Program-made: the position numbers and the translations under genes | From: Pseudomonas sp. TH15 | Lineage (GTDB): Bacteria; Pseudomonadota; Gammaproteobacteria; Pseudomonadales; Pseudomonadaceae | NCBI RefSeq assembly: GCF_016651105.1 | Contig: NZ_JAEKEL010000001.1 | Span: 3,462,001 to 3,526,000, forward strand | Reading direction: 5' to 3' | Length of the DNA stretch: 64,000 nucleotides | Shown here: piece after piece, positions 53,721 through 60,761 of the stretch | How the letters are laid out: each line of letters begins with the position of its first letter | Position numbering within the stretch: position 1 is the first letter of the stretch | Notes under the pieces: model-generated | Told to the model about the DNA's origin: nothing | Databases searched by the model: none | The model's input: the letters and a program-made list of their open reading frames with translations, nothing else

Positions 53721-54683
53721 TCAGGCTTTCGGCCCGACGCTGACCCACCAGTTGAAAGTCTTGTCGACGCGGATCGGCAATGCCGCCTCCAGCAGGCGCA
53801 AGGCTTGATCGGTGTCCTTGAGGGGGAACGAACCCATCACCGGCAAATTGGCCACGGCCGGATCGCAATGCAGATGCCCCGGGCGATAACGGCTGAGTTC
53901 TTCGATCAGTTCGCCCAGCGGCAGGTTATCCACCAGCAGCAGTCCCTGGCGCCAGGCCTCGCGTGACGGGCTGACCGCCGTGGCGGTGCCCAATCGAGCC
54001 ATGCCGAACGCCAATTGCTGGCCAGCCTGAACCACTTGCGTCTGACCTTGCTGGTTGCGTACCTCGACCGCGCCTTCATACACATTGAGCAGGGTGTTGC
54101 GGTCGTTCTGGCGGACGCTGAAGCGCGTGCCCAATGCGCGCATCCGGCCCTGTTCAGTGTCCACCAGGAAAGTCCTGTGTGGATCCTTGGCGGTGTCGAT
54201 CAGCACTTCGCCGGCACGGAGCAGCAACAAACGACGTGTAGTGTCGAAACGCACGTTCAGCGTGCTCAACGCGTTGAGCCAGATCCGGCTGCCGTCGCTG
54301 AGTGTCGTTTCGCGGGTTTCGCCAGTGCCGGTCGACAGGTCGGCACTGAGCCGCTCGATTAGCGGTGTGCTGCGCCATGCGGCCAGACCGGTGAGCCCGG
54401 TCGCCGCAAGAATCAGCAAGCCTTTGAGTGACTGTCGACGACTGATCGAAGAGCGGCTACTGGTACGCAAGGCGTGGCTGATGGCGTGAGTTTCGCCGTC
54501 GCCTTGCAGCGGCGCGAACCGCTGGCCGACGCGTTCGACGTAGCTCCAGGCCGCTTGATGCTCTGGGCTCTGTGAGAGCCATGCTTGCCAGCGCAGGTGT
54601 TCCTGAACGGCGACCGGCGCGTCGTGCAATTGCACGTACCAGTGCGCCGCCTGCTCAAGGCTGGCGTGGCTGAGTTTGTTCAT
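53721..54683 (-). CDS. FecR-family anti-sigma factor
   Basis: This is a 320-residue inner-membrane signal transducer. The N-terminal cytoplasmic part (EQAAHWYVQLHDAPVAVQEHLRWQAWLSQSPEHQAAW) is typical of FecR N-termini. One membrane segment (LLILAATGLTGLAAW) is at about residues 88-102. The periplasmic FecR domain has DGSRIWLNALSTLNVRFD and VYEGAVEVR. It relays the receptor signal to the sigma factor. The ATG at 54683 is four bases after the sigma gene stop. Confidence 0.93.
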   Translation of the reverse strand: MNKLSHASLEQAAHWYVQLHDAPVAVQEHLRWQAWLSQSPEHQAAWSYVERVGQRFAPLQGDGETHAISHALRTSSRSSISRRQSLKGLLILAATGLTGLAAWRSTPLIERLSADLSTGTGETRETTLSDGSRIWLNALSTLNVRFDTTRRLLLLRAGEVLIDTAKDPHRTFLVDTEQGRMRALGTRFSVRQNDRNTLLNVYEGAVEVRNQQGQTQVVQAGQQLAFGMARLGTATAVSPSREAWRQGLLLVDNLPLGELIEELSRYRPGHLHCDPAVANLPVMGSFPLKDTDQALRLLEAALPIRVDKTFNWWVSVGPKA

Positions 54684-54687
54684 GGCG

Positions 54688-55212
54688 TTACTCAATCAGC
54701 AGGCCGTCGAGTTCGGCCTCAAGAATCGCGCAATGCATCATCGCTTGGGCGAGGTATTTTTTGATCATCCGTTCGCTGACGCCGATCTGTTCCGCGATTA
54801 ACCGGTAAGGCATGCCGTGCAACTGAGCGAGGATGAACGCTTCGCTGACCCGCTGTGGCAGACGCTGGAGCATGGCGTCCACTTCGTGCAGGGTTTCGAT
54901 GATGATCGCTTGCTGTTCGGGCGAGGGCTGCAAGGCTGGTGGGCGGTTGGCGAGGGTGTCCAGCCAGGTCTGTTCCAGTTGCCGACGGCGCCAGTGATCG
55001 ACACACAAACCCCGGGCGATGGTTGCCAGATACGAGCGTTCGTGGACTTCGCCATTGAACGATTGCGGGCGTTTGAGCACGCGGATGAAGGTGTCGTGGG
55101 CGAGGTCGGCGGCATCCATCGCGTTGCTCAGGCGCCGACGCAATAGCTCGTGCAGCCAGCGGTGGTGGCTGAGGTAGAGATTCTGCACAAGTGAGGTGTC
55201 GGCAACCGTCAT
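54688..55212 (-). CDS. FecI-family ECF sigma factor
   Basis: This is a 174-residue extracytoplasmic-function sigma factor. Region 2 includes NAMDAADLAHDTFIRVLKRPQ and RSYLATIARGLCVDHWRRRQLE; region 4 includes LPQRVSEAFILAQLHGMPYRLIAEQIGVSERMIKKYLAQAM. It directs transcription of the receptor gene when the siderophore is bound. First gene of the sigma-antisigma-receptor series. Confidence 0.94.
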   Translation of the reverse strand: MTVADTSLVQNLYLSHHRWLHELLRRRLSNAMDAADLAHDTFIRVLKRPQSFNGEVHERSYLATIARGLCVDHWRRRQLEQTWLDTLANRPPALQPSPEQQAIIIETLHEVDAMLQRLPQRVSEAFILAQLHGMPYRLIAEQIGVSERMIKKYLAQAMMHCAILEAELDGLLIE

Positions 55213-55290
55213 CAGAGCAAACGTCCAGAGCGACCATTTACCGGTCTAAATAAGAATGGGTCGCGATTAAATCAAAAGGGCAGATAGTGT

Positions 55291-55309
55291 GCAAATGATA
55301 TTGGTTTGC
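55291..55309 (-). promoter_or_regulatory. candidate Fur box upstream of the fecI-like gene
   Basis: GCAAATGATATTGGTTTGC matches about 12 of 19 positions of the palindromic Fur consensus GATAATGATAATCATTATC and has GCAAA/TTTGC ends. It lies 79 bases upstream of the sigma gene start, where an iron-regulated promoter is expected. Confidence 0.5.
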
Positions 55310-55501
55310 TTTTAGGCTGCGGAGTCTGGATTTTTTGTGAGATGTAGTCGTAATGACCTTCTAGCGAGTCATTTCGACTTTTTCTTTGTCGTGTCAAATT
55401 GACTCGTTTTGGCTCATGTATTTGATTTTATTGAACTAAAATTCTGGCACAGGATTTGAACAGGTTAGCGTATCCATCGAACCGCTCAGGAGTACGCAAC
55501 C

Positions 55502-55753
55502 ATGTTCACTGTCTTCGAAAGCCCACTGAACGTTCTGCACCTGTCGAATAAAATCCTCGTCGCTGGCCTGGTCATGCTGCTGTCCGGCATCTACGGCGCC
55601 TACTTCTACAACGGCCACATGCCGATTGCCCTGTTGGTGGCGATGCATGCGCTGACCATCCTCGGCCCGACCCTGCTCAAAATCGGCTACGTCATGCGCC
55701 TGCTGGCGCAATACCGCCTGCGCGGCCCACGCCTGATCCCACAAACCGCCTGA
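55502..55753 (+). CDS. ppyR: small membrane regulator, PpyR-like
   Basis: This is an 83-residue inner-membrane protein. Two hydrophobic segments are visible (ILVAGLVMLLSGIYGAYF, about residues 18-35; PIALLVAMHALTILGPTLLKIG, about 41-62), and a basic tail follows (RLLAQYRLRGPR). The start SPLNVLHLSNKILVAG resembles the transmembrane PpyR of pseudomonads, proposed to affect psl and pyoverdine genes. An AGGAG site precedes the ATG. Confidence 0.65.
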   Translation: MFTVFESPLNVLHLSNKILVAGLVMLLSGIYGAYFYNGHMPIALLVAMHALTILGPTLLKIGYVMRLLAQYRLRGPRLIPQTA

Positions 55754-55755
55754 CC

Positions 55756-56812
55756 CTTGTAGGAGCAAAGCTTGCTCGCGAAATCGTCGGCGCAGCTTGG
55801 ATAGTTGTTACCTGACACACCGCCTTCGCGAGCAAGCTCAGCTCCTACAATGTCCGGTGGTATATCCAAAATCCAAGGTCAACCCAAATCCCTTGTAGGA
55901 GCCGAGCTTGCTCGCGATGACGTCGGCACAGCTTGCAGGATTGTTGCCTGACACTCCGCCTTCGCGAGCAAGCTCAGCTCCTACAACGCTTGGTGGTGTT
56001 GCCAGAATCTGTGGTCAACCCAAATCCCTTGTAGGAGCCGAGCTTGCTCGCGATGACGTCGGCACAGCTTGCAGGGTTGTTACCTGACACACCGCCTTCG
56101 CGAGCAAGCTCAGCTCCTACAATGTCCGGTGGTATATCTAAAATCCAAGGTCAACCCAAATCCCTTGTAGGAGCCGAGCTTGCTCGCGATGGCGTCGGCA
56201 CAGCTTGCAGGATGGTTGCCTGACACAACGCTATCGCGAGCAAGCTCAGCTCCCACAATGTCCGGTGGTATATCCAAAATCCAAGGTCAACCCAAATCCC
56301 TTGTAGGAGCCGAGCTTGCTCGCGATGGCGTCGGCACAGCTTGCAGGGTTGTTGCCTGACACTCCGCCTTCGCGAGCAAGCTCAGCTCCTACAACGCTTG
56401 GTGGTGTTGCCGGAATCTGTGGTCAACCCAAATCCCTTGTAGGAGCCGAGCTTGCTCGCGATGGCGTCGGCACAGCTTGCAGGGTTGTTGCTTGATACAC
56501 TGCTTTCGCGAGCAAGCTTTGCTCCTACAACGCTTGGTGGTGTTGCCGGAATCTGTGGTCAACCCAAATCCCTTGTAGGAGCCGAGCTTGCTCGCGATGG
56601 CGTCGGCACAGCTTGCAGGGTTGTTGCTTGATACACTGCTTTCGCGAGCAAGCTTTGCTCCTACAACGCTTGGTGGTGTTGCCGGAATCTGTGGTCAACC
56701 CAAATCCCTTGTAGGAGCCGAGCTTGCTCGCGATGGCGTCGGCACAGCTTGCAGGGTTGTTGCCTGACGCACCGCTTTCGCGAGCAAGCTCAGCTCCTAC
56801 AACGTTTGGTGG
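55756..56812. repeat. tandem array of eight 136-bp paired REP units; gap 55754-56825
   Basis: The mark TAGGAGC starts units at 55760, 55896, 56032, 56168, 56304, 56440, 56576 and 56712, an exact 136-base period. Each unit holds GAGCTTGCTCGCGATG and its inverse CGCGAGCAAGCTCAGCTC plus a linker. The linker between units comes in two types, A (TGTCCGGTGGTATATCC) and B (CGCTTGGTGGTGTTGCC), in the order A, B, A, A, B, B, B. There is no gene in this kilobase. Confidence 0.95.
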
Positions 56813-56825
56813 TGATTCTGGGGAT

Positions 56826-57494
56826 TCAGCGTCGTTCTGCCACCAGCAGCAATGACTGCGGCATCGGGCTTTGTGGGTGTTGGGGTTCCTGCATACTGAC
56901 CAGGCGGAAGCCGGCCATGTCCAATGCATTGAACCAGCTCGACAACGTGCGGAAATACCATGGCATCGGTTGCCACTGGCCTTTGAATCCGGAGAAAGAT
57001 TCTTCGCGCCAGCCGTCCTGATAATCGCCTGCCGCTGCTGCCCACGGATGCAATGTCTGAATCACCAGCGCACCACCGGGAACCAGCAGCAAATTCATCG
57101 CGGCCAGCAGAGGAATAACGTCCTGATGCAGCAGCGAGAAATTCGCGCAGATCAAATCGTAGTCACAGCCGATATCAACCTTCGCTTCGATCAGCGCGTC
57201 GTAGTCGGCGACATGGACTGTTGGAGAGCCGGCCAAACGCGCCGCTTCAACCAGCGTCGCATCACCATCCACGCCCACCGCCGCCATCCCCAGGTCCGCC
57301 AGTGCCCGCAACAACCAGCCTTCGCCGCACCCGAGATCAAGCACACGTTCCGGCTGACGCCCCATGATCGCCAGCAGAATCGCCTGATTGGTCACCTGTT
57401 GACGGCTTTCGATGCCGCCGCTGCGGATCACTTCGATCCAGGCATCGGCATTGTCGTGCCAACTTTGTAAAAGGCTCGATTCTGGGGAGGGCAT
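56826..57494 (-). CDS. class I SAM-dependent methyltransferase
   Basis: This is a 222-residue cytoplasmic methyltransferase. Motif I is VLDLGCGEGWLLRALADLG, followed by VGVDGDATLVEAAR (motif II) and YDLICANFSLLH. The C-terminal part has GGALVIQTLHPW. The substrate is unknown. The ATG at 57494 gives the family-like start MPSPESSLLQSWHDNADAW; the 28 codons before it overlap a promoter-like AT-rich stretch. Confidence 0.87.
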   Translation of the reverse strand: MPSPESSLLQSWHDNADAWIEVIRSGGIESRQQVTNQAILLAIMGRQPERVLDLGCGEGWLLRALADLGMAAVGVDGDATLVEAARLAGSPTVHVADYDALIEAKVDIGCDYDLICANFSLLHQDVIPLLAAMNLLLVPGGALVIQTLHPWAAAAGDYQDGWREESFSGFKGQWQPMPWYFRTLSSWFNALDMAGFRLVSMQEPQHPQSPMPQSLLLVAERR

Positions 57495-57563
57495 GGCAGG
57501 GTCCGCACTTTTGAAAACCCGCAGTATGGAATCAAAAGATTGCAGCCGTAACGATTTGTGTAA

Positions 57564-57593
57564 TTTAAACGTGCGCATTTATTTACGTTTAAA
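57564..57593. promoter_or_regulatory. 9-bp inverted repeat, candidate operator
   Basis: TTTAAACGT at 57564-57572 and ACGTTTAAA at 57585-57593 form a perfect dyad with a 12-base spacer in the 350-base gap between the methyltransferase and the toxin-antitoxin pair. Which gene it serves is unclear. No gene is visible in the gap. Confidence 0.45.
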
Positions 57594-57844
57594 TGCAGGA
57601 AATGCCGGACAGCTAGAGCTACCGGTTTTGCTTGTGTCAGTAAATCTATCTCTTTACCCATCACTCGACCTGTCGAGGCCGTCAGATTCAAGCACCTTTA
57701 TGGACTACACATTTTGGTGCCGTGACCTACAAATCCGCCAGAATCTGCCGACTTGCCGGGCTTGAAGCAAGGTTCTATTGTTTGCCGATCAAAACTTAAT
57801 CACTTAAGCTGGTCAGAATGAATACATACCCTTCGGAGGCTCCG

Positions 57845-57991
57845 ATGGCCACCACTCGAAAGACCGACAAGCCAAACAAAAAGGAAGTTCGCGATGAACT
57901 GACATTCCTCGATGTTCGGCAAGCCGCGCGTGATGGGCAGAAAGTGTTCGATAAATTTGTGATCACTGGCAGGCTACCTATTACAAAGTAG
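57845..57991 (+). CDS. putative 48-residue antitoxin of a YafO-type pair
   Basis: This short gene starts at ATG 57845 behind a textbook GGAGG site and encodes a highly charged 48-residue protein (MATTRKTDKPNKKEVRDE...LPITK). Its stop codon is six bases before the YafO-like toxin. It is far shorter than E. coli YafN and shows no DNA-binding fold I recognise. The antitoxin role is inferred from position, size and charge. Confidence 0.6.
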   Translation: MATTRKTDKPNKKEVRDELTFLDVRQAARDGQKVFDKFVITGRLPITK

Positions 57992-57997
57992 GCCTGA

Positions 57998-58420
57998 ATG
58001 CCGGCTATCAAGGTCTCTGCGCTTTTTGAACAATTAAGTAACTGGCAAAATTTCGCTGCACACTTTTATAACTATAAGGTCTGCGATGAACTACCCGCGG
58101 TTTTCGGGCGCGACGAACGACTCGATCTGACCGATATGCACCATATCCACCTTGCCAGTACTCAGACACTGCAGGCTCGATGGGGAAAAATCAGTCGTCA
58201 GTATCACCGCACAGCCTTGGTTGGTGATGCTGAAAATGATTTTTGGCTGATCTACGCCTATGACGCTTTTCGGGATGAATATCTTTTACTGACAGTCACT
58301 GGTCCGGATGCTCATAACCGGAGTGAGTGGGGTTCATTTTTACGCACTGTGCATTGCGATATCGTGGAGCCTTGGACGCTGGGCAGGATTACCTTTCCCG
58401 ATCTGGACAGTCTGTTATGA
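57998..58420 (+). CDS. YafO-family type II toxin
   Basis: This is a 140-residue protein matching YafO ribosome-dependent mRNA interferase features: YKVCDELPAVFGRD, then HHIHLAS and WLIYAYDAFRDEYLLLTVTGPDAHN near the C-terminus. The toxin would cleave translated mRNA and arrest growth. It follows its putative antitoxin by six bases with no other gene in the unit. Base composition is lower in GC than neighbours, as often for mobile toxin-antitoxin modules. Confidence 0.78.
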   Translation: MPAIKVSALFEQLSNWQNFAAHFYNYKVCDELPAVFGRDERLDLTDMHHIHLASTQTLQARWGKISRQYHRTALVGDAENDFWLIYAYDAFRDEYLLLTVTGPDAHNRSEWGSFLRTVHCDIVEPWTLGRITFPDLDSLL

Positions 58421-58445
58421 GAGGACAAGCAGGAGGAGGTGCACC

Positions 58446-58838
58446 ATGAATCCACTCACCTGCGGCTGCCTGTGCGGCAACGTCCGTTTCGAAGTCCTCG
58501 GCCAACCTTACCGCGTCGGCATCTGCCACTGCCTCGACTGCCGCAAACGCCACGGCGCGCTGTTCCATACCTCGGCCATATTCTCTGAGGGCGCACTAAC
58601 GGTCAGCGGTGAAACCCGCGACTACAACGGCCGATTTTTCTGCCCACGCTGTGGTTCACCGGTGTTTACGCGCTCGGCAGACGAAGTTGAAGTCAACGTT
58701 GGATCGCTGGATGAGCCGGACCAGTTCAAGCCCACTTATGAACTCTGGACGATTCGCCGTGAGGCTTGGTTGCCGGCGCTTCCGCTGGCCCGCCACTACG
58801 AACTTGATCGCGAAAGCACGGCGCGCACCGAAGAATAA
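58446..58838 (+). CDS. GFA-family zinc protein (small)
   Basis: This is a 130-residue Mss4-like zinc protein. CGCLCGNVRFEV at the N-terminus, CHCLDCRKRHGALF around residue 30 and FCPRCGSPVFTR around residue 63 carry the metal-binding cysteines. GGAGGAGG is seven bases before the ATG at 58446. Reaction not determined. Confidence 0.88.
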   Translation: MNPLTCGCLCGNVRFEVLGQPYRVGICHCLDCRKRHGALFHTSAIFSEGALTVSGETRDYNGRFFCPRCGSPVFTRSADEVEVNVGSLDEPDQFKPTYELWTIRREAWLPALPLARHYELDRESTARTEE

Positions 58839-58859
58839 TTGCAACCCTCAGCCGACCTT

Positions 58860-59155
58860 TGTGGGATCACCGTTAGCCTGCTAGCGATTGGGCTAGTTCA
58901 GCCAACACCTTCTTTGGCTGACCCGCCGCCATCGCCAGCAGCCTGCCTCCTACAAGGGATGGTGTAGATCACAGAATTGGGGGTTGGCACAAAACACTGT
59001 GGGAGCTGGCTTGCCAACGATAGCGGTAGGTCAGGCAACAATGATGTTGAATGTGCCGCCGCCTTCGCTGGCAAGCCAGTTCCCACAGGGATTGAGGCGG
59101 GGTGAGGATTTTTGGTGTGACACGTAGTTAATGTGGGAGCCAGCAGGCTGGCTGC
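58860..59155. repeat. cluster of REP-like elements; gap 58839-59186
   Basis: At least three copies of the GGGAGCTGGCTTGCCAACGA / GCTGGCAAGCCAGTTCCCAC family lie between 58985 and 59090, with weaker copies at about 58875-58950 and 59130-59155. No gene is seen. Confidence 0.75.
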
Positions 59156-59186
59156 CACAGAGGTCAGTGTCAGGCGCCGGTACATT

Positions 59187-60017
59187 TCACCCGCGAATGA
59201 AGGCCAGCAGATCAGCGTTGATGGTGGGCGCCTCCGTTGTCGGCATCCCGTGCGGAAACCCTGGATACGATTTCAACGTGCCATTGGGCAGCAACTTCGC
59301 CGACAACGGCCCCGAGTTCGCGTACGGCACAATCTGGTCATCCTCACCGTGCATCACCAACACCGGCACGGTGACCTTCTTCAGATCCTCAGTAAAATCT
59401 GTCTGCGAAAACGCCACGATCCCGTCGTAATGCGCCTTCGCGCCGCCAATCATGCCCTGACGCCACCAGTTGGCAATGATCCCCTCCGAAGGCGTGGCCC
59501 CCGGCCGGTTGTAACCATAAAAAGGCCCCGTCGGAATATCCCGATAAAACTGTGCGCGATTCGCCGCCAAATTCGCCTGAAATTCGTCGAACACAGACTT
59601 TGGCAGCCCACCCGGATTGCTCTCGGTCTGCACCATCAGCGGCGGCACCGCGCTGATCAGCACGCCTCTGGCCACATTGTCCTGGCCATGCCGGGCAATG
59701 TAATGAATGACTTCACCGCCGCCGGTCGAGTGGCCGACGTGCACGACATTCTTCACACCGAGATGATTGACCACCGCTAGCGCATCATCGGCGTAGTGAT
59801 CCATATCGTGGCCATCCCAGACCTGACTCGAACGCCCATGCCCACGTCGATCATGGGCAATCACCCGAAAGCCTTGCCCCAGAAAGAACAGCATCTGCGC
59901 ATCCCAGTCGTCTGAACTCAGCGGCCAGCCGTGGTGGAAGTGGATCACCGGCGCGTCTTTCGGGCCCCAATCCTTGTAGAAGATTTCGACGCCATCTTTG
60001 GTGGTGACAAATCCCAT
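59187..60017 (-). CDS. alpha/beta hydrolase (non-heme chloroperoxidase-like)
   Basis: This is a 276-residue esterase/haloperoxidase-fold enzyme. The nucleophile is Ser97 (GHSTGGG); acid Asp near 227 (HGEDDQIVP) and His256 (GFPHGMP) complete the triad. RRGHGRSS is also typical. Such enzymes hydrolyse esters or, with peracid, halogenate. GGAG precedes the ATG. Confidence 0.92.
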   Translation of the reverse strand: MGFVTTKDGVEIFYKDWGPKDAPVIHFHHGWPLSSDDWDAQMLFFLGQGFRVIAHDRRGHGRSSQVWDGHDMDHYADDALAVVNHLGVKNVVHVGHSTGGGEVIHYIARHGQDNVARGVLISAVPPLMVQTESNPGGLPKSVFDEFQANLAANRAQFYRDIPTGPFYGYNRPGATPSEGIIANWWRQGMIGGAKAHYDGIVAFSQTDFTEDLKKVTVPVLVMHGEDDQIVPYANSGPLSAKLLPNGTLKSYPGFPHGMPTTEAPTINADLLAFIRG

Positions 60018-60280
60018 GTTCGCTACTCCAGATCAGTAATGAATAACCCGCGCGGTGTTCGCGGACCGGTGTCGCTGTTGACGAGAGTTCTGCTGCGCTG
60101 GCTCGGTGAGAGCCGTTATCAACTGTAGGATTAAAGTCGACATCTGCATGACCGGTGGTCGCACCGTCTGGCTTCAGGCGCAAATTAGGCTTTGCTGAAA
60201 GGGATAAGCCGAGGCGCGCGTGGGCTTTTGCAGCCACAGCGACGCCCCTTCAGAACACCGTGAGTCTGAGGAAATCCGTA

Positions 60281-60736
60281 ATGCTTACCCTGAATATCAA
60301 TGGCAAGGACCAGGCACTGGACGTCCCCGCGGACATGCCATTGCTGTGGGTCTTGCGCGATGTCGCGCACCTGACCGGGACCAAATTCGGTTGCGGCATG
60401 GCCCAGTGCGGTGCCTGCACCGTGCACGTCGACGGCGCGCCGCTGCGCTCCTGTATCACTCCTGTCACGGCCGTGGCCAACGGGCAAAAAATCCTCACCA
60501 TCGAAGGCCTGTCCACCGACGGTTCGCACCCGGTGCAACAAGCCTGGGCTGAGCTGGACGTGGTGCAGTGTGGTTACTGCCAGTCGGGGCAGATCATGTC
60601 GGCCGCAGCCTTGCTGGCGAAGATCCCCAAACCCACCGACAGTGACATCGATCAGGCGCTGTCCGGCAACATCTGCCGCTGCGGCACTTACCCAAGGATC
60701 CGTGCGGCGGTCAAACGCGCAGCCGAGATCGGTTGA
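60281..60736 (+). CDS. iorA: [2Fe-2S] subunit of molybdenum hydroxylase (IorA-like)
   Basis: This is a 151-residue iron-sulfur subunit that passes electrons from the molybdenum cofactor. First cluster: Cys38, Cys43, Cys46, Cys58. Second cluster: Cys97, Cys100, Cys132, Cys134 (CGYCQSGQ, CRCGTYPRI). The size and both motifs match isoquinoline 1-oxidoreductase alpha. A GAGGAAAT ribosome binding site precedes ATG 60281. It heads a three-gene operon. Confidence 0.92.
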   Translation: MLTLNINGKDQALDVPADMPLLWVLRDVAHLTGTKFGCGMAQCGACTVHVDGAPLRSCITPVTAVANGQKILTIEGLSTDGSHPVQQAWAELDVVQCGYCQSGQIMSAAALLAKIPKPTDSDIDQALSGNICRCGTYPRIRAAVKRAAEIG

Positions 60737-60761
60737 TGCCACGTCCGGGGGAATCAGTTCA

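Noticed and set aside
55756..56812. Possible CRISPR array because of regular spacing
   Set aside because: The 136-bp unit is nearly identical throughout, including the linkers; there are no unique spacers and no cas genes nearby.
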